From contig JALQBC010000030.1 in NCBI GenBank assembly GCA_023375675.1, positions 62,001 through 126,000 of the forward strand: DNA of 64,000 nucleotides, written 5' to 3'. A model generated the notes under the pieces. The model did no database searches, had not been told where the DNA came from, and saw nothing but the letters and a program-made list of their open reading frames with translations. This stretch comes from Cytospora piceicola. Lineage: Eukaryota > Ascomycota > Sordariomycetes > Diaporthales > Cytosporaceae. The position numbers and the translations under genes were made by a program. Positions 46,487-57,875 of the stretch are shown here, piece by piece; the stretch's first letter is position 1, and every line of letters begins with the position of its first letter.

Positions 46487-46951
46487 CTATCGATTTACAT
46501 CTAGAGGGCATGAGAATATTGCATATGCAGTTCCATAGCCCTGTACCAAACAATGATCCCACTTCCACTCACTCGTCCCCACTGAGTCTGTTTCACCAGG
46601 CAGACCATCATTGCGACAGTCTTTAGCACAGGCATAGTCCTCGAAGCACCCTGGGCGCGGAACTTCGTCCGGTTCGATGCATTCCAGGCTATCCTGGCCG
46701 TATAAAAGACGCAGCTGAGCCCACGCGATACTCGCAGCCCTATAATTCCACAACGAGCTTAACGTGTGGCACCTCGACCTGTCTAACTTGGGCGGCAAGG
46801 ATTCACCTCGTTGGCAGAGGGGTGGTGAGACAATGGTTACAGTGAATGTGGCTTCCTCGTAGTTTATTGATTTGATTTTAAGAAGCAAGTGTGGGGCATG
46901 AGAAGGAGGTGGTGTTGATGTTTGTGTAGAGTTTTGCTTATTGCTGTACAT
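46487..46951 (-). CDS. Doubtful small hypothetical protein
   Basis: Open frame of 154 aa from ATG at 46951 (MYSNKQNSTQTSTPPPS). No signal peptide, membrane span or known domain is seen. There are six cysteines, five of them in the C-terminal half (spaced around CIEPDEVPRPGCFEDYACAK and CRNDGLPG). A Thr/Pro-rich start and a VTIVSPPLC segment follow no family I recognise. It sits 0.6 kb beyond the transposon. It may be a real lineage-specific gene, part of one, or chance. Confidence 0.3.
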   Translation of the reverse strand: MYSNKQNSTQTSTPPPSHAPHLLLKIKSINYEEATFTVTIVSPPLCQRGESLPPKLDRSRCHTLSSLWNYRAASIAWAQLRLLYGQDSLECIEPDEVPRPGCFEDYACAKDCRNDGLPGETDSVGTSEWKWDHCLVQGYGTAYAIFSCPLDVNR

Positions 46952-47391
46952 ATTTGCAGACAACCAAAGTGTAAGCTTCTTCCGTGGCCTTGCAAATCAA
47001 GACAGAGTCAAGCAAATCAGATACGTTGGTGCACCTACTTGACTGTGGTCACCTGAGTTCGACTGCACAGGTAATCATCATTTTGTTAACGTATGTCTTC
47101 CCGAAAGACTCGCCCGTGAGCTAATGTAAGCTGGGAACATCACCGAGGCGTCCAAGCCTAGCCCTTACGGGCTATCACGACCATCAGCACTGATCCGGGC
47201 TTCGTCAAGACACAAAACATGATAGATGAATTGCCTCCACGAACATTGGGAAGTGGAGGACGCATTCCCCATCAACTCGGCCGAGCGAAGTGGAGCTCGA
47301 GGCAATTCCATCCGGGGTTGTGAACTATTTCATTTCTAAATATATCCCATGGACATTTTTTCCTCCATCTAGATCGAGCCGGACTAACAAG
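46952..47391. other. Intergenic 3' of rhamnogalacturonan lyase
   Basis: About 440 bp with no supported gene; 3' flank of the lyase. Confidence 0.5.
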
Positions 47392-49539
47392 CTAATTCAC
47401 CTCCAACCTCAGCGCGTCATATTGTACATATATACTCCTCGGCAGCACGGCATTTTCATGATCCGTGGCATTATATGGCAGATTCAGAACGACCTCGTTC
47501 GTTACATTCCTTTCGGCCCGCAAGTAGCTTGTCGGGAATCTCCACTTGTTGGCGAGATGGTAGCAACTAACTGCGCTTCGAACGCCACATGACGAGGATT
47601 GGTAGTACCTAAATTTAATGACATCGTTTTTAGTAATAGAGCACTTTACAGCATGTGTAAAAGAGGTCGTGGCTTTTCCGACATACGGTATAGTCCAGGT
47701 CTCCAACGCATGGCCATTTACAACGATATTGTAAGGGATGTTGCTATACACTTCCGAGGCATTGAACACATCTGTGTTTCCAGACGCAGATTTGGCAGCA
47801 GCCAGCTGGATCGTGAATGTTGCCTCGCGAGTGTCCCTGATGTCTTTCTCCTCGACGTCGAAGGTAATGGTCCAGTTGTTGATGTTACCGTCCCCCTCTA
47901 CCTGCACTGGTCGCACGGAGTTCGCGTATCCGCCAAACACCGACCAATGGATGTAGTTGAAGTCCTTGGCTTCCTCTGATTTACCGACGTGGAAATGCAC
48001 ACCGTTGGGGAAGTCATCGAGATAGTCGTATGCCCCGAAGTAAATTCGGTATTCGGGCGGGTGCAGAGGATGATCCGGGTCAGGATGGTCGCCGTGAAGC
48101 CACTCGCCACCAGACTTATCGGGAGTGCCCATACGCCAGAGTTCTCTCCCGGCAGACTCTGGCGTCCAAGTGACTCTACCACTGTCCGTAGTCTTGCCGG
48201 CGGAGATGACAACGCCCTCCTGGATGTGATCACCGAAGATGCCGCCGGCGTACACGGTCAATCTGTATGTGCCAGCCTTGATCCTATCGATCTGAACCTC
48301 CCCAGTGTGGGGATCGATATCAGCCCAGTACTGGTAAGCTTGACTATCGTGGCTGTTGTCCTGGAAGTCGAACCCCGGAAGCGAGAGAACAGCGACTGGG
48401 TCCTTCCCGCCCTGAGGAATCTTGACTTTGGCCTTCCATGAGCCGCGACCCGAAGTAGGTACGTAGTTTGGTACGAGATGAGCGATGTCGTCGTAGAAGT
48501 GGGCATTCCACTCCGGCGATGCGAATGCCAGAGCCTCGTTCCTGAGTTCCTGCCATGTCGTTCCCAAATCCCCCTTATTAAAGTGGTAGTACGATGGGCC
48601 GAATGTTCGATCAAAGCCGTCCGTCATGTTTGGAGCCTGGTTGCCGTGGTGGTTGGAAATGATGTAGTTGTACACTATGCCATCCACGACGAGGTCAGAC
48701 CAAGTAGGGCCTCCGAAGTAGGTGTCCTTGGTGTTCATCACGAGCCAAGAGCCGAATACCGACGCATCATTACTGTATGTCCCGTCGGCGAACATGCCAT
48801 GGACTTTCTGGTCACGATACTCAGTTGAAAATGTGTACTTGGTAAAATAATCCGAGAAAGCCTCGACGTACGGGTCATCGGTCCTGCTACCGATATACCA
48901 TGTCGCATCCTGTACGATGTAGGCATTGGTGGTGTCCCCAGCCGCAGGATCGGGCATAGGCAAAGGGGCGTAGATCTCCGAGTTCGTTATGAGATTTGTC
49001 CAGAGCGGCGTATTTGGTCGGAATAGTGTTCTGAACTCTTGGAAGACCCCAGAGAATGGGGTCGTCTTATTGTAATAGGCGAAACGGCTAAAAGTGTGCA
49101 ATCCGGTTTCGCCGTCTCGTAGGAACCAGTATTGTTCTAGGACTTGGCCAGTTGGAGTGTATAACTGGCTCATCGAGATTCCACCGTACGAAATGTTCGA
49201 CGAGTCCACGCCTTGATACAGCGAGAAGGTGGCATTCTGGGACCCTGGAGTGTATGCCCCGGCTGGAGTGCAATAGCAGTCCAGATATGGTCCAACCCCA
49301 CTGACGCCATTCCCTGTTGCACCACCTGGCGTGACGAAAGTAGATTCCGATGTTCCAAGGAGATTCTGGCCATCGAGGTAAAGGTACTCAATCGCTCCTG
49401 ATGACTTGTTGACTGCGGCTGTCAGCCTGTCGTTAGCCACCAGGAGGTAGGAGTCGGTTTGGTTCGCAACCAAGGCGCTATACGCAACAAGAGAAAAAGA
49501 GAGTAGCTGTAGAGTTCTTCCTAAGAAGCGAGGACACAT
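47392..49539 (-). CDS. Rhamnogalacturonan endolyase, PL4 family
   Basis: Single exon, 715 aa. It cleaves the rhamnose-galacturonic acid backbone of pectin by beta-elimination outside the cell. A signal peptide (about 1-25) ends near LVANQTDSY. The catalytic super-sandwich occupies the first half (DRLTAAVNKSSGAIEYLYLDG, LEQYWFLRDGETGLHTFSR, GSWLVMNTKDTYFGGPTWSD, YNYIISNHHGNQAPNMT). A fibronectin-III-like middle domain (GTYRLTVYAGGIFGDH) and a carbohydrate-binding C-terminal jelly roll (RIYFGAYDYLDDFPNG to the end) complete the three-domain PL4 layout. Length and order are those of RglB-type lyases rather than the shorter PL4 forms. Intact, with several N-glycosylation sequons. Confidence 0.93.
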   Translation of the reverse strand: MCPRFLGRTLQLLSFSLVAYSALVANQTDSYLLVANDRLTAAVNKSSGAIEYLYLDGQNLLGTSESTFVTPGGATGNGVSGVGPYLDCYCTPAGAYTPGSQNATFSLYQGVDSSNISYGGISMSQLYTPTGQVLEQYWFLRDGETGLHTFSRFAYYNKTTPFSGVFQEFRTLFRPNTPLWTNLITNSEIYAPLPMPDPAAGDTTNAYIVQDATWYIGSRTDDPYVEAFSDYFTKYTFSTEYRDQKVHGMFADGTYSNDASVFGSWLVMNTKDTYFGGPTWSDLVVDGIVYNYIISNHHGNQAPNMTDGFDRTFGPSYYHFNKGDLGTTWQELRNEALAFASPEWNAHFYDDIAHLVPNYVPTSGRGSWKAKVKIPQGGKDPVAVLSLPGFDFQDNSHDSQAYQYWADIDPHTGEVQIDRIKAGTYRLTVYAGGIFGDHIQEGVVISAGKTTDSGRVTWTPESAGRELWRMGTPDKSGGEWLHGDHPDPDHPLHPPEYRIYFGAYDYLDDFPNGVHFHVGKSEEAKDFNYIHWSVFGGYANSVRPVQVEGDGNINNWTITFDVEEKDIRDTREATFTIQLAAAKSASGNTDVFNASEVYSNIPYNIVVNGHALETWTIPYVGKATTSFTHAVKCSITKNDVIKFRYYQSSSCGVRSAVSCYHLANKWRFPTSYLRAERNVTNEVVLNLPYNATDHENAVLPRSIYVQYDALRLEVN

Positions 49540-50380
49540 CCTGAAAGCGACATCCGAGAACAGTATTTACCAGCCTCTGCGGCTAAAGTAGAAAAGAAGA
49601 AGAGAAGGAAACGTCCGTCGTCGTCTATGACTGCCAATTTTACGAGCGACCCACACTAACAATCTTATCCAAGTCTTTTATCTTACTATACCGAGGGAAG
49701 AGGGCACAGCCATATCTGATTTACTGGTCGGTATATTGACAGCGACATAAGCGATGTATTTTCGTAGTGGATATCAAGATCCTCGGCAAATCTGGAGTTG
49801 CTCAAGCTAGGCAAAATTGAGAGCTTTGCGGGGAGGATCGCCAGCCATTAAGCAATGGATAATGCGGAGAATCTGGGGAAATATTTCGTCAAAGAAATAT
49901 ATGTATAGAAGAGAGCGGCCTGTTCGGTGCAATATTGTCCGAATATCAAGGCCAGATATGGTCATGTAAAATGTGTATGAGGGGGGATCGGATGTCTCGG
50001 TCCAATGATGAATGTCTACACAATATAATTGAAATTTACTATACATTAGTGATTCATACATATATTTAGGTCTAGATCAAACTACGTTCTGAGTTTACTA
50101 ATAGTTTGTCACCAGACAAGTTGGTTTTCAGGGAGTTGTGAAGGTTACTACTCATCAGAGTATACTTACAGGGGCTTGTGTCTTGTGAGATGACATCTGG
50201 ATGGTATGAAAGCTGACTTCAAGACGCTGTCCCCCGAGGTTCTAAAAGGGGGATTATAAGCAATAATACTCTCAAGTTATGACCATACTTTGACTTTGTA
50301 CATACCTGGCCACAGTCAGAACGCGGACGTAGAGAATATCAATAGAAAGAAGCATCATATCATAGAAGGGCCCAACGCCT
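49540..50380. other. Intergenic between lyase and polyol dehydrogenase
   Basis: About 840 bp, promoter of the lyase and 3' flank of the next gene. No gene or RNA supported. Confidence 0.55.
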
Positions 50381-51603
50381 TTACAAGCTTGTCGTCTGAT
50401 ATTGTGTGACCTCCTGGTCTACACCAGCGATCATAACCTTGAACACATCCGGCCTCCCCTGCCTCACTAGCTCAAACGCCTCCTCAGCCTGCTCGAACGG
50501 GAACCTATTCGTAATCAACTCCTTCACCTTGATCTTCCCCGACGAGATCAGGCCGATAGCAGCAGGATAAGACCCCGCCAGGTACCGGATCGACCCCCTG
50601 ACCGTCAGGCCCTGCGTGCACACATGCGTGATGGGGAAGTTCACATTCTCCTTGCCCATCCCCGCCTGCACCATCGTGCCGCCCGGCTTGGCCACATACA
50701 CGCCCATCTGCACGCACGGCTCGGAACCCGACGCCTCGATGACCACATCGGCGCCATGGCCGAGGCCAAACGCCGTCTTTATCTCCTCGGCCACGGCCTG
50801 CGCGTGTTCCATGGGATCGATACCCGGTTCTGCCCTGCGCGGCATGAATACGCCGTCTACGCCATAGCGCCCCTTTGCAAGGTCAAGGCGCGCCTGCACG
50901 ATATCAACACCGATGACCTTGGCCGCACCCCACGCCTTGGCCACGGCCTGGCAAAGAAGGCCAATGGGCCCACACCCGAAGACCACGACAGTCTGGTGGG
51001 CGCGCAGGTCCGCCGTGCGGGCGATGGCGCATGCCACGGAAACAGGCTCGACCATGGCGCCCTGCTCGAGGTCCATGTTGTCGGGCAGCTTGTAGCAGAA
51101 GTCGGAGGCGTTGACGTAGTACCTCGCGAGGGTGCCGTCCCACGGCGGCGTGGCGGCGAAGATCATCTCGGGACAGAGGTGGTACTTCCCGCCGCGGCAG
51201 AGCTCACAGCGGCGGCAGGGCACGCCGGGCTCTATGGCCACCTTGTCGCCGGGCTTGAGGTGGCTGACCTTGGAGCCGACCTCTGCCACCACGCCGGAGG
51301 ACTCGTGGCCTAGGACCATGGGCCCTGTCAGGATAAAGCGGCCGATGCGGCCTTTTTGCCAGTAGTGGACCTGGATGAGGGTCAGTTAGAACATTTGTCA
51401 TGATTTTCTCTCTTTGAGGTAGTGAATCTTAAGTGAAGGGGAGGTTCGTGGGGACTCACGTCGCTCCCGCAGATGCCTGTCTGGGCGACATGGACGAGCA
51501 CGTCATGAGGGTCTTCCAACTTGGGCTTTGGCCTATCTTCGATAACAACTTCCCTGACTGCCTTCAGGACGAAGGACTTGTTTTCAAAGGTCGAGTCACC
51601 CAT
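50381..51603 (-). CDS. Zinc-dependent polyol dehydrogenase (xylitol/sorbitol type)
   Basis: Two exons, 51603-51460 and 51370-50381, give 377 aa. Medium-chain dehydrogenase that oxidises a polyol to its ketose with NAD+. Catalytic zinc residues are C45 (GICGSD), H70-E71 (GHES) and E156. The structural zinc cysteines C100, C103, C106 and C114 are all there. The Rossmann motif is G180-C-G-P-I-G185 and D204 at the end of strand two favours NAD+ over NADP+. HYWQKGRIGRF after the intron matches xylitol/sorbitol dehydrogenases of ascomycetes. Substrate cannot be fixed: xylitol, sorbitol or L-arabinitol are possible. It follows the SDR reductase on the same strand about 1 kb away, suggesting a shared polyol pathway. 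Confidence 0.9.
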
Positions 51604-52597
51604 GATGCATCTACTACGGTTGAGAGTGCTCGGATGCAAAGACTAGAGATGAGCCTGGATGCTATATAAATCAAGAACCTAAGTAAATATAGGGGCGGAA
51701 GGAGGGGTTGGATGAGGGGATTTGTGATATTCAGTTCATCAGTTGCTAGCTATCACCCATAATGCTTGCTTACAGTCAGGTTGACAGTGCCCCGGTGGGG
51801 AGGTTGGAGTCGAAGCTCAATGCTCCATACATGTAGGTATCTACTTGAGGAGGTGTCCAGTGAGGGGATCGGGTAAAGAGGTCGGATGAGGGCCATTGTA
51901 TTATTTCGGTTCTGTCTTGGCCGGTGAGAGGAAGAGTCGAGGACTGATGTTAGTACAGTACTTAGGTACCTAGGTAGTCACCAGCACATGCAGCGTTTTT
52001 CAGAGATAACCTGTTCGTTGTACACAGAGAACCAACGCAGTCGCCTGCATACCTAAGTAAGTACTTCAATGCTAAGTATGTGGTGGATACGATGGATCTA
52101 GAATGTACCTCAAGCTCCAACAGGATGTCAGCTACCTAGGTAGTTACTTACTTAAGTATGCACTCAAGTACGTTCATTTGGTCTCACCAACTAAATTCAG
52201 ATCTGGTATTACCTGGCTGTGAGCAGTCTCAGGCTATGCATGTGATATTCAAGTCATAACGCAAGAGATATCCCGAAATTAAGGGGAGAATATTTGAAAG
52301 TTTGGCCGGGATCCACGAGTCTCATTCTCAGGCGGGCTCTATGTACGGAACCTTTCGACACGATCAAGCATGTATCAGGTAATGATACTTGTGATCGGAA
52401 CCGCATGTGCTTGGTGATTCTTCCCCATGGGGCTAAATTCTGTGGATTGTACAAAATAAGAAGGAATGGTCGGCCGACTCTGTAGGATGAGCTTGTCGCA
52501 CGCAGAGGACGCTTTCTTGATGTTTTTATTCCCAGGTCTGCAGGTCTGTACATTTAGCACAGGGGGTAACTTCCTTCCAGCGTCGAGTCTCCCAAAA
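51604..52597. repeat. Intergenic with AGGTACCT-type words
   Basis: Promoter side of the polyol dehydrogenase and 3' flank of the SDR. It carries CTTAGGTACCTAGGTAG (from about 51961), CTACCTAGGTAGTTACTTACTTAAGTA (split words near 52132-52160) and similar palindromes, the same family as at 5070-5275. No gene seen. Confidence 0.6.
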
Positions 52598-53660
52598 TTA
52601 CGTAAGTGTATAGCCCCCATCAATGATCATATCGACGCCGGTCATGTAAGAGCAAGCATCAGAAGCCAGGAACACATAAGCCTACGGCAGACAGGTCAGT
52701 CAGTCCTCAGTCGCCATGTGTCATCGCAGGTGAAACATACACTCTTCAACTCGGCAGCATCGCAGATGCGCCCGCCGGGGATCATAGACATCCACTTCTC
52801 AAACCTCTCCTTAGGCTGCTTCGTGATCATCTCGGTCATGATGAAACCAGGCGACACCGAGTTGACGCGCGCAAAGTCCGCCCACTCGACAGCCAGGCCC
52901 TTGGCGAGGTGCACCGCAGCCGCCTTGGACGCGTTGTACGCGACCTGCGTCTGGGGGACGTTGATGAGCGTCGCGCTGACCGACGCCGTGACGATCAGAT
53001 TTCCCTTCCCTTGCCTCTGGAAGATCCGGCCCGCCGCCTGTGCCGTCCACACTTTGGGGAACGAGGGTCAGTACCTATCTATCTCCTTGAGGAGAGGACA
53101 AGGGGGGCCAAAGATAGAAAACTGAGGGCCGCAAGGCGTGATCTAGGAGCACAGCTTTTGTCTGCTCCCGCTCGGATGAAACACGTCCGCGACTCTCAAG
53201 AAACCAGCCGAACGGGGGAGACTCGTTCATCCTCAAATATCCACTTACTGACACCATCCAGGTTAACGCCGTTGTTCGCCCGCCACGTCTCCTCCGTGTA
53301 CTCCAGGCTCGGGATATGCGCACACACGCCCGCGTTGGCGACGACGACGTCGAGGCGGCCCGCGCCGAAGCCCTCGCAGACGCTGCCGATGACGGCGGCC
53401 GTCTCCTCGCGGCTGGCCACGTCGCACCGGTAGGGCTGCACCCGCTGGCCCGTGGCGGCGCTGACCTCCCTGGCCGTCTCCTCGGCCGCCTGCGCGCTGC
53501 TGCCGTAGATGAGGGCCACGTCCGCGCCGGCCTCGGCCAGCCCGCGGACGATCTCCTTCCCGATCCCCTTTGCGCCTCCCGTTACGGCGGCGATCTTGCC
53601 CTTGAGGGAGAATTGGGACAGGACGGGGGTGTTGACGTTCTCGGGTTTGAAGAGAGGCAT
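52598..53660 (-). CDS. SDR ketose/polyol reductase (L-xylulose/sorbose reductase-like)
   Basis: Three exons, 53660-53249, 53051-52741 and 52681-52598, in phase, give 268 aa. Classical short-chain dehydrogenase: cofactor motif T27-G-G-A-K-G-I-G34, NAG at 109-111, serine(s) 161/163 (TASVSA), Y176 and K180 in YNASK, C-terminal GVDMIIDGGYT. The loop after strand two, IYGSSAQAAE, lacks an acidic residue, so NADP(H) is preferred. It resembles fungal sorbose reductase/Sou1, mannitol dehydrogenase (NADP) and L-xylulose reductases, which interconvert ketoses and polyols in the cytosol. Exon 2 ends at the GTATGT donor after AAGAGT. Paired with the zinc polyol dehydrogenase downstream, it could form a reduction-oxidation step of pentose/polyol catabolism. 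Confidence 0.88.
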
Positions 53661-55154
53661 GGTGGGTGAGTGTGAGAGGGGTGTACCGGTTCAAAAAAGG
53701 ATGCGAAGATACTGTGAGGTGCTGTCGCAGAGCTATCAAGTGCAGGTCTGCATCATTGTGCCCCCTCTTTACATACAGCTGGACGCAAGTGAGGAGCCAA
53801 CGGTCTACAGTCGATGGTTGACAGTCAACCAGCCTGTTCTCACAAGTGTCACTGTACTATAGAAGGCCCAAAAGGGGCCGCAGAACGCGGGGTAAACATT
53901 GTTCATCCGCCCTGACCGAAGATCTTCTCCAAAGAGGCAAACGACCCGGAATCAAGGCGGCGATTTACGACCCGGCCCCACTGACTCTGCAAAAGTCATA
54001 CATAGACAGACGTCCATATACACAAGTACCCTAAGAATATAGCATTATCTGAGACCATACACCAGCGACATCCGTCTGTCGCGGTGGTGGGACTCGTGCC
54101 ACATCGGAGGGTAACAATTGGAGGGGAGCCCATATCCGGCGGCATCAGGATTAATCGCAAGGGGCGAAAACCCACCGCCGTAGAGGCATAACATTTCTGC
54201 GTTTCCTGCCTTGATCAATGCGAAGAGACGGAATGCGCAATTGCCGTTGTACGGGAATTCGCCGAGGAGTGTCATACGTACGATACCGGGTCTCAAACAG
54301 GGGGCCATGTTTCGAAGAGTCTGAGAGACCGGATTGTTACTTCTAATTCTGTTCTATTCGTTCACCACCCGGATTGTCAAATGCTTGTTGGCTTATTGGA
54401 GACCGGACTTTCCATCTCATGACAGTGATTATTGCCGTTGCGGTCTCAGGCTGACTCGTGAAAATGCAGGTACGCAGACGAGACCCACGGGACCCCCCCC
54501 CCCCCAAGGAATGCACATGCTAAAGATCCATGGTTACCGTGCAACCAGGTTGTCCCCGTTGCCTTCAGAGAAATGCAGTCAATTAGTGATGCTCCTATCG
54601 TGATATCGTAACCCGTGATGGCCGACCGAACTCAGCTCGTCGACCTTCCCTCGCCGTCGATGCTGTGATGCTGTGCATACTGATGCCCTTTCAAGTACTG
54701 GCATGTGACGATACTCCCTGATCCTCAATCGATCGATGTATTTCACCAAAGTGAGGTTTACCAGTCGTTGGTAATACACCCCTGTGACCGGTGCTCTCCC
54801 CATCGATACCTGTCGTCTCCCACCCCAAAGTCGGGTCATGTTCTCATCGTCCGTCGACAAGCTCCCAGTCCAGACTGCCATAGTCGCCGTCGGGATACCG
54901 CCACTCGAACCATGGCTGCTGAGACGGCAGTTTCGTAGAAGGCATTTCGACCGGCCCCACCGCTCCCACCACTCCAGACCCTAGCCCAGGACAAGGGTCC
55001 CCTCGGAATATCGTGCAGTATAGCAACCGTCACACCTCCCTTCTCCGCAACGGGAGCCAATTCCTAAGCGCGCTCGCTCCATGATCCGACGATGTTGCTG
55101 CACCTCTTGTTCATTTTCCGTGAGAATCTTCTGACGCGATTGACCACCGTTGTC
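53661..55154. other. Intergenic, 1.5 kb
   Basis: Promoter of the SDR and 3' flank of the membrane protein gene. No gene is supported; a C homopolymer lies near 54488-54504. Confidence 0.55.
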
Positions 55155-55804
55155 CTACATCTTCACGGCATCAGGATACCTAGGCGGCGGGCTGCCCCTA
55201 CTGATCGCCCTGTCGGCATCCGACATCTCCGCGCCCGCGCCGAAGGGGTTCTGCATATCGGCAAGCTGCTTGGCGGACAGTTGATTTGGTGGAATGTTCG
55301 GTGCAGGTGCATGCATCTGGCGACCGCCGCCTTGCCTCTTGATAGGGCCATCGTCGAGACCGTAGTCAGCGAGCTCGTGGCGATCGTCTGCGAACTCGAC
55401 CACTTCGCGACGGTTACGGCGCATGTGGAGCAAGACGAGGATGATAATGACGACGATGAAAGCGATGACACTACATGCAAAGCAAAAAGGGTATGTTAGC
55501 AACTAGACTGGGCGGGGATATGAAGTGGGGTCAGGGTTAGGGCGAAAGGCAAGTAAGGAAGGACGTACCCGCCGGCCACCATAACTCCCAGGTTTTCGTT
55601 TGTCGATTGTGCGGGCTTTTCGCATGTGTTTATCTGCGCAGTGTCGACACATCTTGGGCTGAGCAGCATGGATCGTGCTATCCTCGCACCACGACGCAGA
55701 AGGCTGTCGGGAGGGGATGTGTTTGTGGTTGTGGTTGTAGCGAGGGAGGCCATTGCTGCTCGGGCGGCTGGCGAGGATATGTCGCGGGGGTGTAATCTCT
55801 CCAT
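55155..55804 (-). CDS. Single-pass membrane protein, hypothetical
   Basis: Two exons, 55804-55569 and 55470-55155, give 183 aa. A Thr/Ser-rich N-terminus with a CVDTAQINTCEKP cysteine pair (52, 61) leads into one membrane span at about 73-93 (VAGGVIAFIVVIIILVLL), a basic stop-transfer HMRRNRR and a charged, Pro/Gly-rich tail with an N-terminal-outside look. No cleaved signal peptide is clear; the span may itself act as signal anchor. The intron lies in the span at a glycine codon, phase 2. Similar Cys-rich plus single-span proteins are common in filamentous ascomycetes and of unknown function. No enzymatic motif. Confidence 0.7.
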
Positions 55805-57875
55805 ATTGAAAGTTTGTGTTTGTGTATATTAGTTTCGTATGTTGTTGCCCTGCTATCGGAGACGAGGACTGCGTAGTAGATTATCGAATGGCTTTCGAGA
55901 AAGGACGTAATGGCTCAGAATGAACAAGGAGTGTGATGCTGGCTGCTGGCTGCTGGCTGCTGTCTGAAGGACTGAAAATGACGGTGACAATGTTACGAAT
56001 AGAATCAGTCGGCTCGAAGATGCTGGCTGGATGGATGAATAGTAGAAAAGAAAAGTACGGTATGAAACTGTAGTGGATATGTTAAGGAGAGTGAGTGGCT
56101 GTGGTTATTCAGAGCACATGTGCAATACAACAAACAACCTGGGAACCTTGGGGGTTCGAAGGGTCGCAAGCGATGTTTGTATGTATCTGTCGGATTGTGG
56201 TCCGTTCAAAACATGGTAAAAGGAGTGAGGATGGGTATGGATGGGAACGGAAGTGGAAATGGAAATGGAAATGGAAAGTGTATTGTGGTAAGGAAGTGTA
56301 AGTCTGAGTGAAAGTGGAAGGGAGTCCATTCCAACTCCACAGTTGATGAATGTGACAATTCCAGTTCCCAGCTTGGTTTCCACTGGGAAAGGGGGCCGGA
56401 AAGGAAGGGGGAGAGAAAATAAAATGGCCGAGGCAATCAATCAATGGAACGAGAACACGGACACGCACACAAGATTAGAGAGGGAGAGGAACCTCTGGAA
56501 TGAATACAAGGGTGCCCTGCCAAGCCCTGTCAGGTCCTGAAAGCCCATCAGCGGGCTGCTAATGAAAAAGTTACGGGGAATTCCTCAGGGCGGCCAGGGC
56601 AAAGCTGGCAGGCTGGGGATCTTGACTAGTGAACCCCGTATTATAGAACCATCTGGGCATTTACAGGTGGTCTGGTGACCTGGAAGGGCTTAAACCCACC
56701 AATTCGACAGCGGCTGTTGCCGATAATCACCAGCCTGCGCCCAGCAACAACGCGACTGAACAGCTGAAAATGCAAGCTCTCCCCTGCCGTGCCCTGCTAC
56801 CATGTCAATCTTAGAGTGTTCTGGTGTTGTGCCCGTACCCCGTTTATGCAAGGTCCCACAAATATGCAGGAACCACAACGCTACTACCCTTGGTACCAAT
56901 ACGGACGGACGTACCTTAGGTAGGCCTTCCGACGTCGGCCATTGGCCAATCCACGACCAAAGAGACGACCTCCGGGACCCCCAAACAAGATGAGAGGGGG
57001 CCATCCTCTGTGACAGTAGGATCTAGAGCGTCTGCCATACACGACGTCCTCCAGATTTAGACTGATGATTTACACAGATATATTATGGATACAAAGTGAT
57101 ACTGTGTAGTACTCACTCCTGATGAGGCGACACATTTAATTACCCCGGGGTGTAATCTTGCCAAGAGAGCTTTGTCTTTGAGATGGCTAGCTGAATGGTG
57201 ATCTAGGATCGACAAGTCCGTATCGCCGCCATACAGATTGCCTTGTAATACGAAATGCCGAAAAATACCTTCCTTGTGCGGTATTGTGCCGAGTACCGGT
57301 AGATATATATATACACACATATTATATCATCAGACTCGCCCGGTCTCGTGCTTTCTGGCAGGTGTTGCCCCTTACACATGTGCACAGTACCACCGTCTCA
57401 TCAGGATGAGAGGCAATCATGTGAAGCGAGAGTAAAGTATACAATGCAAAGATTGAACCCAATTAAACTCAATCTCAACGAAGCGCCTAAGTGCCACCTC
57501 GTGTCACTGACCACCAGTTGACACACACGGATGGATGCCTGATATTTCTAAGCAATCGATGTCCGACTTTACAAGATTACAAACTTCTGGTCAGATGATA
57601 TGACATGTGTAAGACCCTACCTTGGGAATATATTGTAGCATCAGGCCTTTGTTTATGTGAAGCTATTTGGAGGTGCAACCCCCGGCATCATGTGCCAAGC
57701 TTAAGGTTAGGGTTAAACCCACTCACTGGGCGGAGGAGGTGGGGGTGGGGTGTACGGGATTAAGTGGGTCTGCTTCATAAGTTCTTGCCGCGATCCATCC
57801 AGATGTCTGCTACCATCCATCGTCCACCATTCATTGTTCACCATCCATCCTTCAACATCGGATGCGATCTGCACA
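55805..57875. other. Intergenic, 2 kb, with GGAAAT short repeat
   Basis: No gene seen. Around 56251-56278 the sequence runs GGAAGTGGAAATGGAAATGG, a short hexanucleotide tract. CTGGCTGCTGGCTGCTG repeats at about 55939-55960 in the promoter side of the membrane-protein gene. Confidence 0.55.

Noticed and set aside
54579..54881. Minus-strand frame of 100 codons
   Set aside because: No recognisable feature and no codon-level signal; treated as chance.
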